NCBI GenBank assembly: GCA_009702305.1
Contig: WLIH01000047.1
Span: 1 to 10,126 of the forward strand
DNA length: 10,126 nucleotides
Source: Actinomycetota bacterium
Lineage (GTDB): Bacteria > Actinomycetota > Actinomycetes > Propionibacteriales > Nocardioidaceae
Reading direction: 5' to 3'
Shown: positions 1-7,200 of the stretch, one piece after another
How positions within the stretch are numbered: the first letter of the stretch is position 1
How the letters are laid out: every line of letters starts with the position of its first letter
Translations under genes and position numbers: made by a program
The notes under the pieces: generated by a model
Told to the model about the DNA's origin: nothing
The model's input: only the letters and a program-made list of their open reading frames with translations
The model's database searches: none

Positions 1-2
1 CG

Positions 3-359
3 TCCAGCGCCACGGTCGATGCGGTGATGTCGGGCGAGACGACCGGTGTCGTGCGCGGCACGGTCACCGACGCCGCGGGACCGGTCGCCGGCGTCTGCGT
101 CTACCTCTACACGAGCCCGGCCGGGCCGGCGTCGTACGGCACCTGTTCGCAGGCTGACGGCAGCTGGTACCTCGCCGGGGTGGAGCCCGGCACGGCCTAC
201 CGAGTCGGGTTCGCAGACCCGACGGGCCGATTCGTGACCCAGTGGTGGTCCGGCGCGCCGGGCGGCGCGCCCACCTATGCGGGCGGGCTGGCGATCGGTG
301 CCGTCACGGCCGGCGGTGATCTCTCGGGCATCGACGCCCGGATGGAGGACGTCTCCTGA
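3..359 (+). CDS. C-terminal part of a protein with a carboxypeptidase-regulatory-like (Cna-B type) beta-sandwich domain, 5' truncated by the window
   Basis: The reading frame is open to the left edge, so the ATG at 24 need not be the start and the gene probably begins outside the window. The 118 visible residues contain one repeat-type domain: a strand opening GVVRGTVTDAAGPVAGVCVY, then a turn with ADGSWYLAGVEPGTAYRVGF, then FVTQWWSG and a closing GIDARM strand. The G-x-V-T-D...G-x-P-V-A-G-V-x-V-x-L pattern followed by A-D-G-x-Y/W-x-L-x-G-(V/L)-x-P-G-x-Y is typical of carboxypeptidase regulatory-like folds, which are often tandem in secreted actinobacterial surface proteins. No enzyme domain is visible, so only the fold is claimed. 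Export is an inference because the N-terminus is missing. A strong hairpin directly after the stop separates it from the next genes. Confidence 0.7.
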   Translation, partial: SSATVDAVMSGETTGVVRGTVTDAAGPVAGVCVYLYTSPAGPASYGTCSQADGSWYLAGVEPGTAYRVGFADPTGRFVTQWWSGAPGGAPTYAGGLAIGAVTAGGDLSGIDARMEDVS

Positions 360-383
360 CCGCGTGGTCAGGGGCATGAAGAA

Positions 384-420
384 GGACGGCCCGTCCGGAT
401 CCCATCCGGACGGGCCGTCC
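384..420 (+). terminator. Perfect 17-bp inverted repeat, probable transcription terminator
   Basis: Positions 384-400 and 404-420 are exact reverse complements separated by a CCC loop. The stem is GC-rich and lies 24 nt after the stop codon at 357-359. No U-run follows on the plus strand (the next bases are TCGTCTCC), which is common for actinobacterial hairpin terminators. Read on the minus strand, the stem is followed by TTCTTC, so it could also stop transcription in that direction. Confidence 0.8.
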
Positions 421-468
421 TCGTCTCCGAGCCGACGGCGGTGGTCTGCCTTCTCGACACGAGCCGTT

Positions 469-499
469 CGCCCGCGCCCCAGACGATCGGGCGCGGGCG
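469..499 (+). other. Second GC hairpin, 11-bp stem with 9-nt loop, in the leader of the membrane-protein gene
   Basis: Positions 469-479 (CGCCCGCGCCC) pair perfectly with 489-499 (GGGCGCGGGCG) around the loop at 480-488. It lies 49 nt after the terminator hairpin and 37 nt before the ATG at 537. It may be a second terminator, or a structured 5' leader if the promoter lies between about 421 and 468. I could not see a convincing -35/-10 pair in that interval, so its role is open. Confidence 0.5.
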
Positions 500-536
500 C
501 TCCGCCCTGTGGCCATCCCCCCGAAAGGCTTCCCCC

Positions 537-1100
537 ATGCCGGTCTCGCCGACCACCACGCCCGTCGACGTCCCCGTCCCGAGCACCCTTCGTGCGCGTC
601 TTCGCCATGTCGCTGTGGGGGTCCTGTCGGCCTTCGTCGTGCTCGCCGGCGTCGCCTACGTCGTGGCGCCGAGCAACCCGACCCTCGACTTCACCGTCCG
701 CGAGCTCGACCGTGCCCCGGGCTACGAGCACGATCTCGTCGCGGAGTACACGCTGGTCTCGGCCTCCACGGCCGCCAGGGACCGCTTCGAGCAGACCTTC
801 TACGGCGAGATCTCCTCGCCCTCCGGAGTGCCGATCGAGAACGTCCGCCTGATCATCTCCGGTGCGACCGAACGGCTGGCCGACGAGGGTGCGACCTTCC
901 GGCTGCGAGGCACCGGCACCTACCGGGCAGTCGCCCGGCTACGTCCAGGACGCTACGACGTCGCGATCGTGCTCGTCGCGGACGGTGTCCGCCGCCGCGC
1001 TGAGAAGGAGATCCGGCTGCGCGACGGGCTGGCCTACGACGCGTCGGTCAAGGTGCGCGAGAGTGGCATCGTCACGATGCTCCCGATCTCGAGCTACTGA
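537..1100 (+). CDS. Single-pass membrane protein with an extracytoplasmic beta-rich domain, function unknown
   Basis: The protein has 187 residues. The ATG at 537 is chosen because GAAAGG (523-528) lies 8 nt upstream; an in-frame GTG at 441 would add an unlikely leader. The N-terminus is Pro/Thr-rich, followed by basic residues (RARLRH) and one hydrophobic segment at about 24-44, so the remaining 140 or so residues are predicted outside the membrane. That part has alternating beta-strand character ending in GTYRAVARLRPGRYDVAIVL, faintly like Ig-fold or FixH/YtkA-type domains, but too weakly to name a family. No catalytic motif is seen. Its TGA shares one base with the ATG of the epimerase gene (TGATG), so the two are probably translationally coupled and the protein may serve the same surface-polymer pathway. 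Confidence 0.8.
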   Translation: MPVSPTTTPVDVPVPSTLRARLRHVAVGVLSAFVVLAGVAYVVAPSNPTLDFTVRELDRAPGYEHDLVAEYTLVSASTAARDRFEQTFYGEISSPSGVPIENVRLIISGATERLADEGATFRLRGTGTYRAVARLRPGRYDVAIVLVADGVRRRAEKEIRLRDGLAYDASVKVRESGIVTMLPISSY

Positions 1101-2275
1101 TGGCAGCCGCTCCCACGCTGCCTCGTGTCGCGGTCGTGATCGGCACCCGCCCCGAGGCGATCAAGCTCGCCCCACTCGTGAGTGCCCTGCGTGCCTCGAG
1201 ACGTTACGAACCGGTCGTGATCTCGACCGGGCAGCACCGCGAGCTGCTCGATCAGCTGCTCGGCGTCTTCGAGCTGCAACCCGACCTCGACCTCGATCTG
1301 ATGGTCGCCGGCCAGGGTCTGAGCGACCTGGCGGGGCGTGCGGTCCAACGCATCGGTGCCGCTCTCACGGACCTCGCGATCGACCTGGTGGTCGTCCAGG
1401 GAGACACCACCACCACGCTCGCCGGTGCCCTCGCCGGCTTCTACCAGCGGATCCCCGTGGTCCATGTCGAGGCCGGACTGAGGACCTTCGACCGCTACTC
1501 GCCCTATCCCGAGGAGGTCAACCGTCGACTGGTCAGCCAGCTCGCCGACCTGCACCTCGCACCGACGCGGCAGGCGGCTGATCGACTGCTGATGGAGGGC
1601 GTGCCTGCCGACGCGGTGCACGTCACCGGCAACACGGTCGTCGACGCTCTCTTCTCGACGCTGGCGCGGCGCCTGCCGTACTCCGGCGCCGAGGCGCGCC
1701 GGTTGAGTGAGATCGACGCGAGCGCGGATCGGGTCCTGCTGGTCACCGCCCATCGACGCGAGTCATGGGGCAGTGGGATGGCGGCCATCGCCGACGCGGT
1801 CGCGGCTCTGCTCGCCGACCACCCCGATCTGGTCGCGGTGTTCCCCCTGCACCCCAATCCTCTCGTGCGCGACACCGTCGTGCCGCGGCTCGCGGGCTGC
1901 GCCAACGCCGTGCTCACCGAACCTCTCCAGTACGCCGACTTCGTCCGTCTCCTCGGCCGTGCCGACCTGGTGCTCACCGACAGCGGCGGGGTCCAGGAGG
2001 AGGCCTGCTCGCTGGGCAAGCCCACCCTGGTCGCCCGGGACACGACCGAACGTCCCGAGGGGGCGGAGGCGGGCGGACTGCGGCTGGTCGGGACCGACAC
2101 CGCCACGATCGTCAGCCAGGCGGCCCTCCTCCTGCGCGACCCCGCGGCGTACGAGCAGCTCGTCTGCCGCTCGTTGCCCTTCGGTGACGGAAGCGCCAGC
2201 GCGCGCATCGTCGCAGCGATCGACGCTCTGGCGCAGACCGCCGCGCGCGCGCCTCACAACCTCGTGGGCGCTTGA
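1100..2275 (+). CDS. wecB: UDP-N-acetylglucosamine 2-epimerase, non-hydrolysing (WecB type)
   Basis: The 391-residue length is normal for the family. The enzyme interconverts UDP-GlcNAc and UDP-ManNAc in the cytoplasm and supplies ManNAc or ManNAcA units to surface polysaccharides. Family signatures run in order: GTRPEAIKLAP at 15-25, VVVQGDTTTTLAG at 97-109 (catalytic-region Asp102), HVEAGLRTFDRYSPYPEEVNRR-type segment at 122-143 (Glu124 and Glu138, matching the E. coli WecB acidic pair), TAHRRESWG at 216-224 (His218), HPNP at 251-254, LTDSGGVQEEA at 292-302, and ERPEG at 317-321. No key residue looks missing. The start overlaps the previous stop by one base and has no clear Shine-Dalgarno sequence, consistent with coupling. 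No dehydrogenase (WecC) gene is visible next to it, so the product in this pathway is probably UDP-ManNAc itself, unless wecC lies elsewhere. Confidence 0.93.
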   Translation: MAAAPTLPRVAVVIGTRPEAIKLAPLVSALRASRRYEPVVISTGQHRELLDQLLGVFELQPDLDLDLMVAGQGLSDLAGRAVQRIGAALTDLAIDLVVVQGDTTTTLAGALAGFYQRIPVVHVEAGLRTFDRYSPYPEEVNRRLVSQLADLHLAPTRQAADRLLMEGVPADAVHVTGNTVVDALFSTLARRLPYSGAEARRLSEIDASADRVLLVTAHRRESWGSGMAAIADAVAALLADHPDLVAVFPLHPNPLVRDTVVPRLAGCANAVLTEPLQYADFVRLLGRADLVLTDSGGVQEEACSLGKPTLVARDTTERPEGAEAGGLRLVGTDTATIVSQAALLLRDPAAYEQLVCRSLPFGDGSASARIVAAIDALAQTAARAPHNLVGA

Positions 2276-2297
2276 CATCCTCTCTCGAACGGATCCC

Positions 2298-2906
2298 ATG
2301 TCTCTCCCAGCCCTCACCCGGTCCTTGGCTGCCCGCGCGCTCCTCGGGGCCCTGATCGGGCCGCTCGTGCTCGGCGCCTGCTCCGGGGAGTCCGTCCCTG
2401 ACGCGTCCCCGACGCAGGGAACGTCGGTGACCGCGGCAGACCCGAGCCCCGACACCGCGGCCACGCCCGGTGACGCAGCGACGATCGACCCGAACTCGCC
2501 CTTCGTCGTCGCGGCGAGCGCCGTCGCGACTCGCAGCCGCGATCAGGTCCTACTGCTGCACGCGATGTCCCTCGCGACGACCGGCTCAGGTGACCTGCCG
2601 CGCGACCAGATCCCCGGCCTGGCCCGCCGGGCCAGCGCGGACCTCGCCGACCAGATCGCCGACTGCACGGTGCTCACCCCGCCTGAAGGCAGCCCGGCGG
2701 CCGCCCTGGCCGCGGCGCTCAGCGACTACCGCGGGCTCGCCCGCGAGCTCGCGCGCTGGCAGCCAGCCGACGGGGCCCTCCCGCCGGCGTACTTCGATCG
2801 GCTCGCCACCACCGACCGTCGCTGGCAGATCGCCCTCCGCGACCTCGGGGACCTCGCCGGGACCGATCTCCTTGCCGGCCTGCCCGAGCTCGTGATGCCC
2901 GCATGA
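2298..2906 (+). CDS. Putative lipoprotein of unknown function
   Basis: The protein has 202 residues. The ATG at 2298 is preferred because it begins a textbook lipoprotein signal: arginines at 8 and 13, a hydrophobic stretch, and the lipobox LGAC with Cys28 as the lipidation site. The frame is open further upstream, but only as a shadow of the epimerase gene. After Cys28 comes a Ser/Thr/Pro/Asp/Ala-rich linker to about residue 69, then a helical domain with one more cysteine (Cys113) and a run of Arg/Asp/Leu-rich helices to the C-terminus. I recognise no family. It follows the epimerase by 22 nt and shares ATGA with the glycosyltransferase start. It is thus probably an envelope-anchored partner of that membrane glycosyltransferase or of the polymer made nearby. 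The upstream GAACGGA is only a weak ribosome site. Confidence 0.85.
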   Translation: MSLPALTRSLAARALLGALIGPLVLGACSGESVPDASPTQGTSVTAADPSPDTAATPGDAATIDPNSPFVVAASAVATRSRDQVLLLHAMSLATTGSGDLPRDQIPGLARRASADLADQIADCTVLTPPEGSPAAALAAALSDYRGLARELARWQPADGALPPAYFDRLATTDRRWQIALRDLGDLAGTDLLAGLPELVMPA

Positions 2907-4198
2907 GGATCGACCTGACCCTCATCAGCTGGGTGATCGCGCTGATCGTCGGGTACTACGTGGCGCTCTTCCTTGTCAGCCTGGCGCGTCGTCGGCCGCC
3001 GGTCGGCGGTGCCGCGCCGCTCATGGTGGTGCTCGTGCCGGCTCGCAACGAGGAGCTGGTGCTCGACGAGACGCTGCGTTCGCTCACCGGGCTTGCCTAC
3101 GACGGCGAGCACCGGGTGCTCGTCGTCGACGACGCCTCCACCGACGCCACCGCCGAGATCGTGGGTCGCTGGTCGGCGCTGGACTGGCGGATCCGGGCCA
3201 GCCACCGGGTCCTTCCCGAGGCGGCCCAGGGCAAGAGCGAGGTGCTCAACCACGCCCACCACTTGGTGGTGGGCTGGCATCGCGAGGACGACCCCTGGCT
3301 GGGCGGGCGTGGACCCGAGGACGTGGTCCTGGTGATCGTCGACGCCGATGGCCAGCTGGAGCGGCACGCCCTGCAGCGGGTGGCGCCCTACTTCACCGAT
3401 CCGGCGGTCGGCTCGGTCCAGATCGGCGTCCGGATCGCAAACGCCCGCGACAACGCGCTGGCGCGGATGCAGGACATCGAGTTCGTCGGCTTCAGCTGGC
3501 TGGTGCAGATCGCTCGGGACTGGATCGGCTCGTCGGGGCTGGGTGGCAACGGCCAGTTCACCCGGCTGTCCGCGCTGATGACCCTGCCCGGCGACCCGTG
3601 GCGGCGCGGTGCTCTGACCGAGGACCTCGACCTCGGCCTGCGCCTGGTCGCCGACGGCTGGCGCACCCGCTTCTGTCACGTGACCTATGTGGAGCAGCAG
3701 GGCCTCAGCGCCTGGAAGCCCTTGTTGCGCCAACGCACGCGCTGGATCCAGGGCCACTACCAGTGCTGGCGGCACCTCGGCGCGTTGGCGACGTCGCGTC
3801 GGGCTCCGCTCGTCGCGCGACTCGACCTGATGCTCTACCTGGTGCTGGTCGTGACCGTGCTCCTGGACTCGTTCACCGTGGTCGTCGGTCTGCTGGGCGT
3901 CGTCGGCCTCGTCGAGGTGACCAACGACCTGCTGCTCGTCGTCCCGTACGGCGAGCCGCGGCGGCTGGCCAGCCTGACCATGTCGGTGCTGCCCGTGGTG
4001 ATCTTCCTGGGCACCTACCAACGCCACAGCGCGCACCCCTTCCGGTGGCACCAGCTGCCGGCCGCCGCCCTGGCGTTCACCTGCTACGGCTACGTGTGGC
4101 TGTGGGTCTCGATGCGGGCGTTGGCCAACCTCGCCCTGCGTCGCAACGCCTGGGTCAAGACGCCGCGCCTCGGCCAGCAGGCCGCCCTGGCCGACTAG
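2903..4198 (+). CDS. Membrane-bound family 2 glycosyltransferase, processive type
   Basis: The protein has 431 residues. A transmembrane helix at about 5-28 precedes a GT-A domain with all hallmarks of inverting, synthase-like GT2 enzymes: PARNEE at 46-51, VLVVDDASTDAT at 72-83 (Asp76-Asp77 for nucleotide binding), DAD at 147-149 (metal), GGNGQFTR at 214-221, TED at 239-241 (catalytic base Asp241), and QRTRW at 277-281, the QxxRW motif of hyaluronan, chitin and cellulose synthases. Hydrophobic segments at about 308-348, 358-370 and 385-407 give the C-terminal membrane part. By family it should extend or build a beta-linked glycan at the membrane, using a UDP-sugar. UDP-GlcNAc or UDP-ManNAc is plausible given the epimerase two genes upstream, but the substrate cannot be read from sequence. 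The start overlaps the lipoprotein stop (ATGA). It ends in TAG at 4196. Confidence 0.9.
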   Translation: MRIDLTLISWVIALIVGYYVALFLVSLARRRPPVGGAAPLMVVLVPARNEELVLDETLRSLTGLAYDGEHRVLVVDDASTDATAEIVGRWSALDWRIRASHRVLPEAAQGKSEVLNHAHHLVVGWHREDDPWLGGRGPEDVVLVIVDADGQLERHALQRVAPYFTDPAVGSVQIGVRIANARDNALARMQDIEFVGFSWLVQIARDWIGSSGLGGNGQFTRLSALMTLPGDPWRRGALTEDLDLGLRLVADGWRTRFCHVTYVEQQGLSAWKPLLRQRTRWIQGHYQCWRHLGALATSRRAPLVARLDLMLYLVLVVTVLLDSFTVVVGLLGVVGLVEVTNDLLLVVPYGEPRRLASLTMSVLPVVIFLGTYQRHSAHPFRWHQLPAAALAFTCYGYVWLWVSMRALANLALRRNAWVKTPRLGQQAALAD

Positions 4199-4261
4199 TC
4201 GCCCCGGGTTGCCAGCCGAGACGCGCACCTGCCGTTCACCTCGATACGCCACGGTGACGGC

Positions 4262-7200
4262 GTGATCGACGACCATCAGGGCTCGCCGCTGCTGCGCGGC
4301 GCCCTCGCGCCGCCGGCTCGCACGCTGGTCGACATCTTCCGCACCACCGTCCAGCTCGGTGCCGACGAGCCGGCGATCGACGCGGGCACGGGTGTGCTGA
4401 CCTACGCCGGGGCCGAGGAAGCCGCCGACGCGCTGGCCGACGAGCTCAACGCACTCGGCATCGGGCGCGGCGACAAGGTGGGTGTGCGGGTGCGCTCGGG
4501 CACCACCGATCTCTACGTCGCCATCCTCGGCGTGCTGGTGGCCGGGGCGGCCTACGTGCCCGTCGACGCCGACGACCCCGACGAGCGGGCCCGTCTCGTC
4601 TTCGACGAGGCCGACGTCGCTGCGGTGATCGGCGACCAATTGCTGGTCGCGCCCCGGGTGGCGCGGGAGCCGCGCGAGCACGAGGAGCCGACTCCCGACG
4701 ACGACGCCTGGGTGATCTTCACGTCCGGCTCCACGGGTAAGCCCAAGGGTGTCGCCGTCACGCACCGCAGCGCGGCGGCGTTCGTCGACGCCGAGGCGCG
4801 GCTCTTCGTCCAGGCCGAGCCGATCGGGGTGGGCGATCGGGTGATGGCGGGGCTGTCGGTGGCCTTCGACGCGTCGTGCGAGGAGATGTGGCTGGCGTGG
4901 CGCTACGGCGCCTGCCTGGTGCCGGCGCCGCGTGCCCTGGTCCGCAGCGGCATCGACGTCGGCCCGTGGCTGGTGGCCAACGAGATCACCGTGGTCTCGA
5001 CTGTGCCGACCCTCGTCGCGCTGTGGCCGATCGAGTCGCTGCAGCGGGTGCGGCTGCTGATCATGGGCGGCGAGGCCTGCCCGCCGGAGCTGGTCACGCG
5101 CCTGGTCGACCCGGGGCGCGAGGTCTGGAACACCTACGGACCCACCGAGGCGACCGTCGTCGCCTGCGGCACCGCGCTCGACGGGGTCGGGCCGGTGCGG
5201 ATCGGCCTGCCGCTCGACGGCTGGGACCTCGCCGTCGTCGACGCCGCCGGAGCGCACGTCGCTCCCGGGGAGAGCGGCGAGCTGATCATCGGCGGGGTGG
5301 GTCTCGCGCGCTACCTCGACCCGGTCAAGGACGCCGAGATGTACGCCCCGATGCCCAGCCTCGGCTGGGAGCGGGCCTACCGCAGCGGCGACGTGGTGAC
5401 CTTCGACCCCGACGGACTGCTGTTCTCGGGTCGGGCCGACGACCAGGTCAAGCTGGGCGGTCGGCGCATCGAGCTCGGTGAGATCGACAGCGCCCTCCTC
5501 GGCCTGCCCGGCGTCCTGAGCGCCGCGGCCGCGGTCCGGCGTACGGCGTCGGGCAACCAGCTGCTCGTCGGCTACGTCACGACCGACGCCGGCTACGACC
5601 CGGCACTGGCGATGACGCTGCTGCGCTCGGCCCTGCCGGCCTCGCTGGTGCCGCGGGTCGCTCCGGTCGACTCGTTGCCGACGCGCACCTCCGGCAAGGT
5701 CGACCGCGACGCCCTGCCCTGGCCGTTGCCGCTCGAGCGCGACGCCGTGACCCCGACCCTCAGCGGCACCGCGGCGTGGGTCGCGGAGCTCTGGCTCGAC
5801 ATCCTCGGCGCCGACGTCCGCAGCCCGGCCGACGACTTCTTCGACCTCGGTGGCGGCAGCCTAACCGCGGCCCAGCTCGTGTCGCGCCTGCGCCAGCGCT
5901 ACCCGGAGGTGGCGGTGGGCGATGTCTACGAGCGGCCCCGCGTGGCCCAGCTGGCGGCGTACCTCGACGACATGGCGCAGGCCGGACCCGAGTCGAAGCG
6001 CCGGGTGTCGCCGACACCGCGCAAGACCCAGGCCGGTCAGGTCGTGGCGACCGTCGCCCTGCGCACCGCCGCCGCGCCGCGCTGGCTGACGTGGATCGGC
6101 CTCGGCAGCACCCTCCTGGCGACGGACGACGACCTGGCCTGGCTGCCGACCGCGCCGTGGCCGGCGCTGCTGCTCGCGTGGCTGCTATTCGTCAGCGCCC
6201 CCGGTCGGATGCTGCTGGCGGCCGGAGCGGCTCGGGTGCTGCTGCACGACCTCGACGGCGGGCAGCACCCGCGCGGGGGCAAAGTGCACCTGCGGTTGTG
6301 GTTCGCCGACCGGTTGGCCGACGAGCTCGGTGCGACCGGCCTCGCGGGCTCGGCCTGGATCACCTGGTACGCCCGGCTGCTGGGCGCGCGGATCGGGCGC
6401 GACGTCGACCTGCACAGCCTGCCGCCGGTGACCGGGATGCTGGTCCTGGGCCAGGGCTGCTCCATCGAGCCGGAGGTCGACCTCAAGGGCTACTGGGTCG
6501 ACGGCGACGTCCTGCACGTCGGGGCGGTCCGAGTGCGGGCTCGCGCCCGGGTCGGCACCCGCAGCATGCTGCTGCCGGGCTCCGACGTCGGGGCCGACGC
6601 CGAGGTCGCCCCCGGCTCGGCGGTCTTCGGGACCGTGCCCGAGGGGGAGTTCTGGTCGGGATCCCCGGCGGTGCGGGTGGCTCAGACCGCCCGTGGACCG
6701 TGGTCCGAGCGACCCCCGGGCGGCCGGGCGTGGCTGGTCGCGTATGCCGCCGTCGCCGCCACGCTGGCCGCGATCCCGGTGCTCGCCGTCCTGGCCGGGG
6801 TGGCCGTCCCGCTGCTGGTCGGGGTGCGTCCCGACGACCTCGGCGACGCGGTCGGCCTCCTCCGGTGGCTGCCGCTCTCGGCCGTGATCGGGCTGACGAC
6901 CGCGGCCGTGCTCGTCTGGGCCGTGGTCCGCGGCGCCGGCCGGATGATCCGACCGGGCGTGCACCCGGTGCGCAGCGGGGAGGCGCTCGCGATCTGGTCG
7001 ACGCTGCGAGTGATGGACGAGGCCCGCACCTGGCTCTTCCCGCTCTACTCCTCCCAGCTGACCTCGACCTGGCTGCGGTTGCTCGGCGCGCGGATCGGCA
7101 CCGAGGTCGAGGCGTCGACCGTGCTGATGCTGCCGAGCCTGACCCAGGTCAACGACCAGGCCTTCCTCGCCGACGACACCCTGATCGGCGGCTACGAGCT

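Noticed and set aside
441..536. Upstream GTG extension of the membrane-protein gene
   Set aside because: The extension would run through the second hairpin and add an atypical leader. The ATG at 537 has a ribosome site at suitable spacing and gives a normal N-in membrane topology.
1707..2297. Long N-terminal extension of the lipoprotein gene
   Set aside because: It lies wholly inside the epimerase gene in another frame. The lipoprotein signal with Cys28 starts only at the ATG at 2298.
2272..2300. TTGACA at 2272-2277 as a -35 promoter element
   Set aside because: It overlaps the epimerase stop codon, and no TANNNT -10 lies 16-19 nt downstream; that position falls on the next start codon.
2298..2906. 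Resemblance of the lipoprotein to DUF305 proteins
   Set aside because: Only a loose helical pattern with LLHAM is shared. The paired histidines and the usual methionine spacing of DUF305 are absent.
4242..4268. Imperfect inverted repeat CGATACGCC / GGCGTGATCG around the synthetase start
   Set aside because: The pairing needs a bulge and an insertion, and short GC repeats of this kind are frequent here. It is not enough to call a regulator site or hairpin.
2726..5257. An 843-codon open frame on the minus strand
   Set aside because: It runs antisense to the end of the lipoprotein gene, the glycosyltransferase and the start of the synthetase, all with clear family motifs. Its translation is Arg/His/Gln/Gly-rich without any motif, as expected when stops are rare in GC-rich DNA.
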